A stretch of 64,000 nucleotides of DNA, from contig MNCI01034202.1 in the NCBI GenBank assembly GCA_015680685.1, positions 1 to 64,000 of the forward strand, in the 5' to 3' direction. The notes below the pieces were generated by a model. The model saw nothing but the letters and a program-made list of their open reading frames with translations, was not told where the DNA came from and made no database searches. Within the stretch, counting starts at the first letter, position 1. Each line of letters opens with the position of its first letter. This document shows positions 46,230 to 57,591 of the stretch, in pieces. The stretch is from Gnetum montanum. Taxonomy: Eukaryota; Streptophyta; Gnetopsida; Gnetales; Gnetaceae. Position numbers and translations under genes: made by a program.

Positions 46230-47569
46230 TAGCAAGTTGTCCACCTTAACTATGGACTATGCTACATCCATCATGTAGAGCTTTGAGGATGATTTTGTGG
46301 CTATAGTCCATACTACTCTTATAAAAGAGTGGTACAATGATATCAAGTTTTACCTTATGCATGGTGAATCTTCACAAGTTATTATTTTTGTTTAAAAGGA
46401 CACTATATGTAGATGATAAAAACAATAGGTCATTGTAGATGATAACACATTATGTCAAAGATCTTATGATGCATATTATTAAAGTGCTTAGGTAGAGTTG
46501 AAGCCAAAATAACCCTAGAGCAAGTTCATGAGGGTGTTTGTGGTGGAAATATAGGACCTAGAGCCATGACCACTAAGATTAGATGGTTAGGTTACTATTG
46601 GTCTTATATGTAAAATGATTGCTTGCAGAAGGTTAAAACTTGTGACATGCGCAAACAGGATAGAAACCTCATACACATACCACCAACTGAGTTACATACT
46701 ACTTAGATCACTTGGCCATTGTAATGGTGGGGGATGGATATCATTGTACCTATAATGACTAAGTTTTCCATAGGGCATAGCTTCATCATTACCATAATCA
46801 AATACTTTATCAAGTGGCTTGAGGCTACTTCCCTAAGGATGACTACATTTGAACAAGTTTGTAGATTCATTCTTGCCAACATAGTGGCTCATTTTGGTAT
46901 ATCTATGATCATAGTCATAGATAATGGACCACAGTTTAGTAGCCAAGAGACAAAAAATTTCTATCATGACCTAGGCATTAAGCACTCTTTCTCATCACTT
47001 CCTTACCCTCATGCCAATGGACAAGCCAAAGCAAGTAACAAGGCAATCATCAACTTGCTCAAGAAGACTCTTAACGATAGCAGGCACAAATGGCATTAAT
47101 GGCTTGTCCATGCACTTTGGGCCTATAGAAAAACATACTCTATCACAATAAGAATGATCCATTATAGCCTTGTTTATGGTTCTGAAGCTATTTTACCTCT
47201 TGAATTGTAGGTATTGTTGCTTTGGGTGGCCTTATTTGACTTCATCAATGATGCGTAGAATAAGAAGTTATGTACCATGGACCTAGACTTGGTGGAGGAG
47301 CAGCATGTGCAAATGCTTGCTCACATCGAGTGCTATCAAGAGAGGCAGAGATGGAAACATCATCACAACTTGGGCAAGCACAAGATCAAGGAAGGAGACC
47401 TAGTCCTTAACATTGTTCATGAACATGTAGACAAATTCGTAGCCAACTAGGAAGGATCCTTTTTAATCATCAAGGCCTACATTAATGGGGCTACTATCTA
47501 GCTGACATGGATGGGAATGAGTTGGCCAATCTAGTCAATCATTTCTATCTCAAACCATACTACATGTAG
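46230..47569 (+). pseudogene. Integrase of Tat-like element C2
   Basis: The zinc-binding region contains VHEGVCGGNIGPRAMTTKIR, LGYYWSYM and VKTCDMRKQD. The core contains GMDIIVPIMTKFSIGHSFII, VIDNGPQFSSQETKNFYHDL and PYPHANGQAKASNKAIINLL. The catalytic Glu of the DDE triad is Lys here (KASNK). The tail has EEQHVQMLAHIECYQERQR, KEGDLVLNIVHEHVDKF and NHFYLKPYYM, with a stop at 47567-47569. Length and order match D1. Confidence 0.82.
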
Positions 47570-47879
47570 CCTGTAGTAGCCATGATATTGATGATCATCA
47601 AGAAGTGAGCCTAATCTCATTGATCCTCTATGATCCTAAACTAGCATCTTCTCTTGCCAAGGCCTTAAATCAACAATGTAGCTTTCTAGAGTCTTCAACT
47701 GGCAGCATGTGACCTAAGGTAGTTAGATTTGCTAAACCATCCTTTGTGGCCTAATGTATCTCATTGTAATAACATGTTTTCTTTCTCTGGTTTTTTGGTT
47801 CTCTTGGAGTTGTGTTTGTAGGATGAAGATTGGAGCCATCACAAGGGTGCAACTCATCATGATAGTAAGTCACCACTAT
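47570..47879. other. Junction between C2 and D1 elements
   Basis: The sequence is noncoding. It has one cttgccaaggccttaaatc copy of the Tat-element repeat at 47654-47672. No LTR of C2 can be delimited. C2 (plus) and D1 (minus) converge here. Confidence 0.4.
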
Positions 47880-48258
47880 AGTGACCGAAAACATCGGTGG
47901 CTGGAAGAACGCCGGGGCTCGATGGATGCGACAGTTCCAACCTCGTATCTGTGGGAGGGCAGTGCTAGGTGTGTGCGGACACGGGGTGCCCTAAATAGTC
48001 TGGTTGATCAGACAGGGACTTACATCGACGTCAATATAGCCTTTTGCAACGTAAATAATGCAAAATGTGAGATAGTGTTTACGGGTAAATAAAGCAGGAG
48101 AGAAATTGTAAAAATGTAATAGTAATACGAAATAATGCTTAAAGATGAACAAAATAGAAAATAATGCAAAGAAAAGAGACAGAAAATTGGAGACAAAGTA
48201 GAGTATGGTTAGAAGCATGCACTGCTCTAAAGCTACAAACTCGTCTAGTCAGGGTGGT
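47880..48258 (-). repeat. LTR remnant (R/U5 part) of Tat-like element D1, 3' side
   Basis: It matches 62445-62820 closely (cggtggctggaagaacg; gggaggg...tgctaggtgtgtgc; cttttgcaacgtaaataatg; gcatgcaccgct...tacaaactcgtc). This is the part of the 5' LTR of D1 downstream of its TATA box. The match stops at 48258, where the 5' copy continues into its promoter, so this 3' LTR is truncated or its U3 has been replaced. Confidence 0.7.
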
Positions 48259-48696
48259 GGAGCATATGTCCTAGACCGTGTTCTCCTTATGTCAAGAACT
48301 ATGTCTTGGAGCTACGATGTCCCACCCACCTGGTGGTATCATACCCCTTTGTTCGACGTGTATTTGGTGGTGGTGCATGTTGAGGGTGCGATGTGAACCC
48401 AGTTTAAGATCTTGGTAGACTGTGTGCTGGTTTAAGGTCCCAGCAGACTGCTGTGCTGGTTTAAGATCCCAATAGACCGTACATGCCAGTTTTACATCGT
48501 AGCAGACATGCAACGCCTATTTATAGTCATAGTGGACTAACAGTGCTAGGTTTTCATCATGGTAGATGGTTGCTACCAGTTTAACATCATGGCAGACACT
48601 GCTCGGTGCTACTAGTTTATCATCATTATGGACACTACTTGGTGTGACTGCCAATTTATCATCGTAGTGGATGGTGCTTGTTGTTGCCGTTGCACT
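48259..48696 (-). repeat. 3' untranslated region of D1 with ~40-bp tandem repeats
   Basis: About eight imperfect copies of a 38-40 bp unit of the form gctggtttaagatcccagca+gactgtgt lie at 48395-48675. A related motif occurs on the other side of pol (52300-52330, 52590-52630, 52715) and in C2 spacers (ccttaaactagc). No gene is supported; short open frames on both strands follow the repeat. Confidence 0.6.
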
Positions 48697-50031
48697 TCAG
48701 ACGTAGTACGGATTGAGGTATGTGTGGTTCACCAGGTTGGCGAACTCATTTCCATCCATGTTTGCCAGCTTGAAGGCTCCATTCCTGAAGGCTTTAGCGA
48801 CCACGTAAGGACCTTCCCAGTTGGCTGAGAACTTACTTACGTGCTCACGGATGACCTTGAGCACGAGGTCTCCCTTCTGCATTGGCTATCAATGCAGGTC
48901 TGCATGGTGCTTTTGCTGTTGTTTGTTTTGGTAGTGCTCGATTTGTCTCAGTGTCTGCATGCGTTCCTCCTCCACTAAGTCGAGATCGATGGTTCGTGAT
49001 TCGTTGTTTTGGGCTTCACTTACACCGTCAGACAGGATCATTTGAAGTGAGGGTACCTGCAACTCAAGAGGCAATACAGCTTCATATTCGTAAACAAGAC
49101 TATAAGGGGTCTTACTCGTCGCAGTTCTGCAAGTCGTTCGATAGGCCTAAAGGATGTAGAGTATTTGCTCCTACCACTGCCTCTTGCTATTGTTAAGCAT
49201 TCACTTCAGCAAGTTGATGATGGATTTATTTGTAGCCTCCATCTACCCGTTCGCCTATGGATAACAAGGGAAAGAAAATGATTATTTAATGTCTAGATTG
49301 CTACAAAAGATTCGGGTTTCCATACTGTTGAACTGTGGTCCATTGTCGGTTACAATAGTCATTGGGAGTCCAAACCTAGTTACGATGTTATCGAGGATGA
49401 AATGGCAGATTTGCTGAGATGTCGTTTTCCTTAGGGAAATAACTTCCACCCACTTAGTAAAATACTCTATGGTTGTGATAATGAAGCTATGCCCTATAGA
49501 GGACTTAGGCATGATAGGCCCTATGAGGTCTAGTCCCCATCATTGGAAGGACCATGTAATTTGGGTTGGCTGCAAGTCTGTAGGTGCTATGTGTATGAGG
49601 ATTGCATATCTCTGGCATGTGTTACATGTCTTGACTTTTGACAGGCAGTCATGCTCCATGTAGGGCCAATAGTACCCTAGGCATCTAATTTTCGTAGCCA
49701 TAGCCCTGGGTGCTATGTGTCCACCACACAGCCCTTCATGAACCTCATTAACTACCTTTTGTGCCTGCTTACTACCCACACATGCCAACAATATCCCATC
49801 GTAGGATCATCGACACAGAGCGTCATTTCCCATGAGCATGTATTGCCGAGTGTGTTTGTGGATTACATCTCTTTGAGCTGATGTCAATCCACCTGGGGAT
49901 TCACCATGATGTAAATAAGCTTTAATGTTATCATACCACTCTGGGGTGTCCGTAGTGTCGACAGAGGCCACATGTTCCACTTGAGTGATAGGCTCTGCGC
50001 ATTTTATGATCGCAGTTGGCAAGTTTGCCAA
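48697..50031 (-). pseudogene. Integrase of Tat-like element D1
   Basis: The N-terminal region (50031-49807) has HGESPGGLTSAQRDVIHKHT and MLMGNDALCR. The zinc-binding part is 49791-49540 (VHEGLCGGHIAPRAMATKIR, VKTCNTCQRY; the H-H-C-C residues are present). The core has GLDLIGPIMPKSSIGHSFII, FTKWVEVISL, IVTDNGPQFNSMETRIF and MEATNKSIINLL, so all three DDE residues are visible. The C-terminal part is IDLDLVEEERMQTLRQIEHY, QKGDLVLKVIREHVSKF and NHTYLNPYYV, ending at 48697. Only a few stops remain (e.g. near 49800, 49540, 49280), so this is the best preserved integrase in the window. Confidence 0.88.
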
Positions 50032-50039
50032 GGAATGCT

Positions 50040-50520
50040 ATGGGATGTTTAACGCGAGGGTAGCTAAGGCATCTGCTACGACGTTCTTATTGCGTGGCAT
50101 GTGTTGCATCAGTGATCACGAATTGCTTCAGTAAGATTTTGTTAGGTCACAGTAGGGTTTTAGGTGTGTAGCCTTGTAGGTGTAGAGTTCAGTGATTTGA
50201 TTCACAACTAGTTGTGAATCTCCTCAGATAGCCACGTGTTGTACATGTAGCACGCATGCAGTTAAGAGGCCTCTGAGTAGCCCCTTGTACTCTGCCATGT
50301 TGTTGGTGGAAGGGAATGTAAAATGATAAGTGGATGGGTACATTTCCCTAGAGGGGAATGTGATCGTGGCAGCGATGCTACCTCCTCGCGTGGTTGAGGC
50401 ACCATCGAAATGTAAGGTTGCCTCGAAATGTGATGGGATGATGGCAACATTGCTAACGTATTCGTCTGGGAACTCGAGATCTATGGTTGCCTGGTCGTCA
50501 ACTGGCAAGGCCATAAGTTG
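50040..50520 (-). pseudogene. Second (additional) RNase H of D1, Tat-clade hallmark
   Basis: The sequence contains TLHFDGASTTRGGSIAATIT (catalytic Asp), STNNMAEYKGLLRGLLTACV (catalytic Glu) and, after a stop, GDSQLVVNQITELYTYKATH (catalytic Asp), then NVVADALATLALNIP. This is an RVT_3-type RNase H unlike the retroviral one just upstream. The extra domain is known from Tat-clade plant Ty3/gypsy elements, where it is thought to replace or complement the original activity. Confidence 0.85.
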
Positions 50521-50559
50521 GGTTGCTATGGCTTGGTCCTTTGTCAACGATTGACTTAC

Positions 50560-50898
50560 ATAACGTAGGTCGAACTCTGCGGTTATTGCTTTCCATCGGG
50601 CTATCCTACTACTTTCGTACAAGAGGCCAGTGATAGCCCAAAGTATGTTACTTTTGCAAATGATGTTGGTTGTGCTGTAGAATAGGTAATACCGTGACTT
50701 TTTTAGTGCAAAAACTAAGGCTAGGTAGTTCCTCTCCACCTTGTTGTATTTTTCCTTGTATGCTATCAGTGCGTGGCTTAGGTAATACATTGGTATCTTA
50801 GAACCATTGTCCCGCTTTTGACATAGCAGTGCAGCTATGGATGCGTTGGAGGTGGCAAGGTATATGAAGAAAGACTTTTCCCTTTGCGGTGGATGCAC
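50560..50898 (-). pseudogene. First (retroviral-type) RNase H of D1
   Basis: The sequence reads KSFFIYLATSNASIAALLCQ, PMYYLSHALIAYKEKYNKVE, RNYLALVFALKKSRYYLFY and RIARWKAITAEFDLRYVSQS. It is continuous with the RT thumb and the second RNase H in one reading frame from 50898 to 50224. The first catalytic Asp is replaced by Ala-Thr-Ser context (YLATSN), typical of Tat elements in which this domain is degenerate. Confidence 0.82.
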
Positions 50899-50949
50899 CG
50901 TTGGGAGGTGCGAGAGCTCCTTCTTCAGTTTGTCAAAGGCTTGTTGACA

Positions 50950-52170
50950 CTAGGCTATCCACTCAAAGTCAATCCCCTTCTTTAGAAGATGTTGCATGGG
51001 GTGTAACTTGTCAGTCAACCTTGCTATAAAACTTTGAATGAATTGCACTCTACCTTGTAAACCACATAACTCCTTAAGGTTTGTGGGAGGTGCTAGGTTG
51101 ACGATGGCCTTGACTTTGTCTACGTCCACCCGTATTCCAACCTCTGATACTACAAACCCTAACATGTGTCTGATCTTTACCCCAAAGACACACTTCTTAG
51201 GATTAAGATGTAAATCATGCCTTTGGAAACACTTGAGGACTAACTCTAGATTGTGTGGGTGGTGGGTCGCCTCTTTGGACTTAACCACTATATCATCCAT
51301 GTAATCTTTTAACGTTTCTAGGATGTAGTCGCTGAAAATGTAGGTCATGACTCGCTAGTAGGTTGCTACAGCATTCTTGAGCTCGAAAGGAATCATGGTA
51401 TAGTAGAAGGTTCCCCATGGAGTCATGAAGGTTGTCGACTGCTGGTGCTCTAGGTTGATGCGAATTTGGTTGTATCCGGAGAAGCCATCCATGAAGGATA
51501 GCAAAGCATGGCCAGCCATGGTGTCGATGAGTTGATCGATGCTCGGGAGTGGAAAGTTGTCTTTGATTGGTGCCTTGTTCAAGTCTCAAAATTCTATAAA
51601 AATTCATATCCCTCCTATTTTGTTCGAAACCACAATGATGTTAGACACCCACTTAGAATAGTTGACCGCGTAGATGAAACCTGCTCGGTATAACTTAGTG
51701 ATTTTGTCCCTCACGGCTAGTGCGATTTTTGGCTTAATCTTACGTGCCTTTTACTTGACTACCCTTACATGTGGGTCTAGGATGATATTATGTTGAATCA
51801 GCCATACATCCAAACCCAGCATGTCACCGTATGACCATGCGAAAACATCGATGTGATCCTACAAATTTTTAACTATGCCCTCATGTATTTGTGTGTCTAG
51901 GAGGGAGCTAAGTCTTAATGTCTTTACCTCCCTTCTTGACGTGGTCATGGGTATCTCAATAAGAGGATCCTCGATTACATCCCTAGCCTCTAAATCCAGG
52001 GCATGGACTAGGTGTCTAGGCCAATTTGGAGGTATTTCTAAGGTTGCTATAGTGTTAATCGTAGTTGACCCCCAATCAATCATGTCGGGGTTCAACTATC
52101 TCACGAGCTTGCCTTGCGGCCCTGCTAACATTAGAGGTGTGGAAAGGGCACGATAGGTTTCCATCTCTTG
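50950..52170 (-). pseudogene. Pol N-terminus and reverse transcriptase of Tat-like element D1
   Basis: The leader has MNPDMIDWGSTTINTIATLE, PRHLVHALDLEARD and VFAWSYGDMLGLDVWLIQH. RT blocks follow: SKWVSNIIVVSNKIGGIRI, KDNFPLPSIDQLIDTMAG, LLSFMDGFSGYNQIRINLEH, PWGTFYYTMIPFELKNA, then the catalytic YMDD intact at 51303-51292 (LKDYMDDIVVKSKE), HLNPKKCVFGVKIRHMLGFV and LKELCGLQGRVQFIQSFIAR. Stops (near 51850, 51585, 51350, 50950) break the frame, mostly at former Gln/Trp/Arg codons. The pol frame is separated from gag-protease by a ~5.4-kb spacer. Confidence 0.87.
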
Positions 52171-53022
52171 CTTGACGTGCCATCATAAGATGAAAGCCTG
52201 GGTAAGGTTCATTAGAGATTGTGTGAAACGTAAATCTACAAAGCAACATCGAGATGCGACTTGCTAAGTAAGGCGATGTAAAGGTTGAGAGTTTACTAGT
52301 TTAAGGTCGTGGTAGGCTGTGGCACAAGAGTCTAGAATTGTCAAAGATATGTAAATTATTGATGTGAAGTGCGAAGTTGTGTAACTGTTGATATGCGAAT
52401 GCCAAACTTCTAGTTTAGTGTCATTTTGGATTTCCATGTTGCGACATGCAAAATCTTGATATGCAAAAATAGTAGTAAAAAGAATGAAATTTTGAATACA
52501 AGGGGTATTGAACTACCAGTGCGGGAATGAAGGCATGAAACTCTTAGGAAATATGCTACTGCCTATGTCGAGCCATATGAGGTAACTGTTGTTGTAATGA
52601 TGTAGTCGGTTTAATGTCACTGTGGACTGCGAATGTTACGAGTCAGAATTACTATTTTTTGGGTCCTGAGGAGCGCAACTATGCTAGGCTTGTTAGTTTA
52701 AGGTCTTTTCAGACCTTTAATAAAAAAAATATTATTATATTATTTTTTTTGGGAAAGCAAGTAATTGGCCGGAAGCGTGCTAAGGTTTAAATGGTAATAG
52801 TGTCGTGATGTTGTGGCGAGCATGCTATGCTGCACACTGCGCTTCACATTTTGCCACTACTACCATAAATAGGGATTGAACCCTGGTAATTTTGACGTTT
52901 TCACCGTAAAAGCGCGGAATCCTCATCGAAGCACTCGGTGATTTCGGAGCGCGGAGAAATTGTGTTAATCGATTTGCGAGGCGAATTTCTAAAGTGGAGG
53001 TCATAAATCTGCAAGCAGGGCC
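52171..53022. other. D1 spacer between pol and the antisense gene
   Basis: No gene is supported. It contains tagtttaaggtcgtggtagg (52299-52318) and tcggtttaatgtcactgtgg (52608-52627), related to the 3' repeats of the element, and an A/T tract at 52720-52750. Bases just upstream of 53023 would be the leader of the antisense gene; no clear TATA box could be chosen. Confidence 0.5.
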
Positions 53023-56000
53023 ATGGCTCCTAAAACTTAGCTAGTGCTTGTGAAGGTCGGGGAGGTGAAAAAGACCTTGAGGTGTGGGCCACAAGCGTGC
53101 GTTCTAGCGTGGGAGAGCACACCGTTGACTCAGTGAGTTTTCATATCTCCTTTACCCTTTTCTCCTTGCACCTTCTACTACTTTCTGCTCTGGTTTTGCA
53201 TCTTATTTGTTTTGCTATTTGTATTTTCTATGGCCGTGTTATTTGAGCTTTTATGTTGCCGTGGCCTCTTTTTCTTTTGGTTGTGGTTATTGTGCAAGGG
53301 TCTCGTTGTGATTGCATCTAAGGATGTTGCCACTGTCGCGGTTGTCGTGACTGCGAGGCTAGGGCCCTTTAAGTTGCTTTACCTTGGCATGCTATGATGT
53401 AAAACCCTTAGGAGGGTTTGGTTATGTGTGACATAGTGCCACGACATGTATTTTTGTTTGAGCATGTTGTTAGTTATTTTTCTGCTACACTAAGCTACTT
53501 GCATGTTCTTGCTACGCTAGGCTTTCACATCTTTGCTACACTATGTGTAGACAAGGGGCTATGCTATGCTACATTTATGGTCTGCTATGCGCTGCTATGT
53601 TGCGCATGCATGACATTCAAATTTGATGCCAATATTTACTGTTTGCGTCGTGCATGGTAGGGCCGAGGTCTAGGATGATCATTTTGGACCTTGAAGGGAT
53701 CCTATGTCACGTGAGTAGATCTATGGCCAACGTTCATCCTCCCCTGATACGTGTGGGAGAGCGAGCGGTTTGGTTCAGGGATGGGGCATGAGACTTCTTG
53801 CAATTCTTTCTTAGCCATTTTAGTCTCATGGTTTGGTCCTTCTTAGATAAAGAGCAGGCATCTGGCATAATAGAGGTCATAGTGCTAGGGATAAATCGGG
53901 GCATCCTGAGATACCTTTCTGACGACGCGACCATAGGCAAGCCGGGAGGAGGATCTAACCAACACTTAACAGGGTTGAGGTGTTTAGCCTGGATCTAGGA
54001 TATACCAGAATACTAGTGTTATCACCCATACAACACACTGTATCTTACGCCCCACATGGCGACGTACTTTTAGAATCCACAGGGGATCGTCCATTACATT
54101 GATGGGTGAGTTTCACGTCTTTACTTTGCTTGGTTGTGCAACGTCGGCCATACTTGGCCAAGTGCTGATAGTATGTGCTTATCACCAGGTTCTATATTGA
54201 TGATGATGGGGTTCATGACCAGCTGGGTGAGTTGGCCACAATGCAACTAGCGCTACAGGAATTTGCCTCTGCTAAGAGCCTACAGGCGGGTGTGATTGGC
54301 CATTACGGGGAGGGATACCGTTCCTACCTATGCATGCTTACCACCCTCTATAGTCATTGTAGGGTGAAGGGTTGGTTGGACAAGGAGTGGAGAGAACCTC
54401 TCAAGCAGGTCACGCTCAAAGCGGTCCTTGGCGGTTGAACTCCCGCTATTCCCCTCACCATATAGCCCTGGTGGATTAACAAGCAGGTGCCACATGCTCA
54501 AGTGTTTTCATAGTTTATTTATTTTTGTTATGCTAAGTATGTTTCGTGATCATTACTGTAGGAGTGAAGAAGCCTCATGAGGTGACGGTGGTAACTGCCA
54601 AGAGGCAAGGGGGAAACATTTACTTCAAATATGGTGAAGTAGCAGTGAGCCAGAGCTGGTTAGAACGAGGGGCTTCAGACCCCTTGCTCAAGAAAATCTG
54701 AGTGGCTAGACTTATGGATTTGTTCATGGCTCCAAATCTAGGCATCCTTGCTATTGAGATGCTTTCCTTGATCAACTCCTTCTCTAGGCAGGTGAGTTAT
54801 TTTCGTACGTACGTGTAGGGTGTGCGGGTGATCATTGATATCAATGACCAGCTATTTGCAGATTTGTTTGGCATCCCTACTGATGGTGTTGACATGATGT
54901 CAAAGGACAAGCAGGAGTTGACCCTTCAGAAGCAGCATATCAAGGAGTGGTTGAGGCTCACCAAGGAGTGAAAGGGGTTCCCTATGGATAAGCTCAAAGA
55001 AGGTCCTGCCATGGGGATATACCTGGTCTTTCGTGCCCGCGCATTCCCTCAATTTCTCACCCAGGGGAAGGTCCTGGGGCTTGAGCAGGCTTGGGTAATG
55101 CAGGAAGTCATGGAGGAGGGGGCTTGTTACAACAGGGCTGAATTCCTATGTAGTGGTTTGTAGGCCAAGATTTTTGGACTCCGTGAGCCAATGGAGTCCC
55201 ACTCTAACATACACTATGCTTTCTACATAGGCTATTTAAAGCACTTCGCGGAGTTCCTAGTGGTCCAGGAGGATGGAGTCTAGTCTAAGCTAGATCATGA
55301 CTAGATTCTTAAGCCATGGATTCGACAGGTCCTTTAGACTATGCAAGCCCAAGATCCCTCAAACATGGTGGGGGAGTCATTATCTGTAATGACTAAAGGT
55401 CTGGCAGTTCATAGTGCTTGCAGCTAGGACAGCATAGGGGAGGTTCCCCCAGCCATAATTGGCAACGTGACACAGGGTGAACGTCTCATAGTTGAGACCA
55501 TGCCCGTGGAGCTACGGAGAAAGAGACCTTCCCCAACTAGGGGAAGTTCTCATGAAGAGGAGGGGTAAAGACTACAGTTCAAGCCACGGTGAACACAACC
55601 CCCCATTAGTGAGTGTTACGTAATATTTAGTTTACTTTGCTATTGCCTACTATTTTATGCTTTGTTAGGCAGTGCATCATAGTGTGGCATCTATTTTAAG
55701 TTAACTTGTTTTAAATTGATGTATGCATGCCCTTTTTTGAGCAGAAGAAGAAGAAGATGAAGAAGAAGGTGATAAGGAAGTGTCAGCCCTCAAGATGAGG
55801 GCAACAAATAAAGATGTGGGGGCCTCAGCTTTGGAAGAAAGGGCCTCGATCAGGAATAATGGAGCTCCTGTCTCTAGGGCAGGGACTCTTGTCATTAGGG
55901 AGCCTCTTCCTAATGAAGAGGTACCTTCCCAAAATAAAAAAGATGCTACTCTTCTGAAAGGAAAGGCACCAGTGCATGAGGTAGGGGTTTTCATGGACTT

Positions 56001-57215
56001 GGTTAGGCCTTCTATCGAGCCTACCACGATCGTCTTGCATCGGCAAGAAGAAAGACTATAGCCGGATGCTAGTGAGTTAGGCTTTATTTGTGCCTTACTA
56101 TAGTCCATTTTGGCCGTTGCTGACATGCTTAGTCATGTAATAGGTGCTACTGCTGATGTATTAGGACTTTCTTCACCTCTCGGCTCAAGTGGGACCTGAC
56201 ATGACCTATGGAGGTAGGCGCGATGCTCGCACTCTCACCTGACATGACCGAGGTATCTCGTCGTATGTTTGACGAGGCTTACAAATGTGTCTTGCACTCA
56301 GCATGCTCTCTGTGGGAGTGTAGATGCACCAACGAGTACCTGTGGAAATGAGTCCAAATGACTGATCAAAGAGAGGTCGAATTGGTCGCCGAGGTGGAGA
56401 ACCTTAGGTCGAGGATCAATTTCCTCATAAATCGTAACCCTGACCCTGTCGATATGCAAAGGGCTGTAGATGACTATGCCAGGTTTTGGACAGTCGTTCA
56501 TCAAAATGTGGAGTCCACTCTCGAAATAATCGAACAGTAGATGCAAATGGACTTGCTAGCCCATAAGTGCCAAGATATGAAGGACATCAACGCTAAGGTC
56601 TTCAAATGGGGGAAAACCTAGAGGGATCACAAATATACATACAAGCTAGAAAACAAGACCCATCGAAGATTGTATAAAGATGCTGCTGTGGAGGCGTTCT
56701 CATACGAAATGTTCATGAAGGTCATCGACGCTTCTGAGGCCTATGCCAGGTTTAAAGAGTAAGTGAAGGTCACAGAGTCTCCTGACTTGAGGGTGAACCT
56801 TCCTATAGGAGAGACCGCAACCACCTCCCTTTCCCGAGAACCTCTAAAGTGGACGACCTTGGAAAGGGAGAAAGTTGCCGCTGAGAATGCTGAGCCTAGT
56901 GGAAGGCGTTGGATGGACATTTCGATAGAGAAGATTGGGCATCGCCTCAGGCTCGGTCTAGACTAGATACCTCTTGAGACTGATGCAGGCTCTCCTCAGG
57001 TTAGTCACTTTAATGCTATGCTATAGCTAGCGTTTACTGCATTTGTTGCCCTAGCTAACTACTCTATTTTTGGGATACAGGCTCTCAACGAAGGTGTGAG
57101 GCCCATGGAGGGAGGAAATGAAGAGCTGGTAGGGGGCAACAGAGGAGTGGGCGATGCACAAGTAGATGAAGCGGGGGCAAACGGTGAAGGTGATGCCAAT
57201 GGGACTAACTCATGA
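53023..57215 (+). pseudogene. Intron-containing gene antisense to D1: FCP1/NIF-like domain, accessory domain, coiled coil
   Basis: Proposed exons: 53023-53132, 53674-54105, 54189-54486, about 54562-55608, 55745 to about 56090, about 56190-56999 and 57081-57215 (stop TGA). Donors are GTGAGT/GTTAGT-type and acceptors AG. The frame is kept at four junctions (53132/53674, 54105/54189, 55608/55745, 56999/57081). Exons 1-3: MIILDLEGILCHVS, DFLQFFLSHFSLMVWSF, YHPYNTLYLTPHMATYF and GELATMQLALQEFA, in the order seen in plant FCP1-homology (HAD phosphatase) proteins. The second Asp of the DxDG motif is Glu and the DDSP motif is not recognisable. Exon 4 (VSQSWLERG, GVRVIIDINDQLFADLFGIP) resembles the accessory ORF at 27447. 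Exons 5-7 are charged and coiled-coil (MTDQREVELVAEVENLRSRI), with an acidic end. About ten in-frame TAG/TGA/TAA codons remain, so it is probably dead. Function unknown. Confidence 0.6.
53133..53673 (+). other. First intron of the antisense gene
   Basis: The donor GTGAGT is at 53133 and the acceptor ctag at 53670-53673. Joining gives an uninterrupted Thr-Gln-Met-Ile codon series into the LDLEG motif. The intron body is T-rich and contains ctacactaagctac, gctacgctaggc and ctatgctatgctac repeats, the same theme that is amplified in the C2 hairpin array. Confidence 0.6.
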
Positions 57216-57591
57216 CAGTATGGGACCTCCCTTTTTTTTAAATTTTTTTTTGAAAATTTTACAAACACTACCAATGGGTGAAAATTTTGAATGAAATGAA
57301 AAAATTCAGAAAGGAAATTGGTTTTGTATTAACTTATGTGTTATGTAAATTTTTCATGCTCTTGTATGCTTGTTTTAGGCCATTTCGGGCCATTGCTAGT
57401 TTTGGGCCATTTCAGGTCGTTAGCGTAGCATGTTGAAAGGATGACATATTGACAAGACAAGGAAATAGTGAATATGCAAGGATGGCAACTAGGTGGGAGG
57501 TCGCAAGGCTGCTATGCTATGCATAGCTACCTCTTGACCTTTCGTGGGTTAATCGGAATGTAGGGTCGAGGCGTTTCACCTGGGCCCCCGC
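57216..57591. other. Short spacer between the antisense gene and D1 protease
   Basis: A T/A-rich stretch (57228-57250) after the stop could serve as 3' end of the antisense transcript. A repeat of ggccatttcgggcc/ggccatttcaggtc lies at 57378-57418, and 57420-57530 contains agcgtagc and gctatgctatgcatagc. No gene is supported. Confidence 0.45.

Noticed and set aside
47991-48218. Minus-strand 75-codon frame, also seen at 62483-62782
   Set aside because: It repeats because the LTR repeats; it lies in R/U5 and has no recognisable protein features.
54793-54820. A 27-base intron (GTGAGT ... GTAG) in exon 4
   Set aside because: Far too short for a plant intron; more likely coding with a decayed stop.
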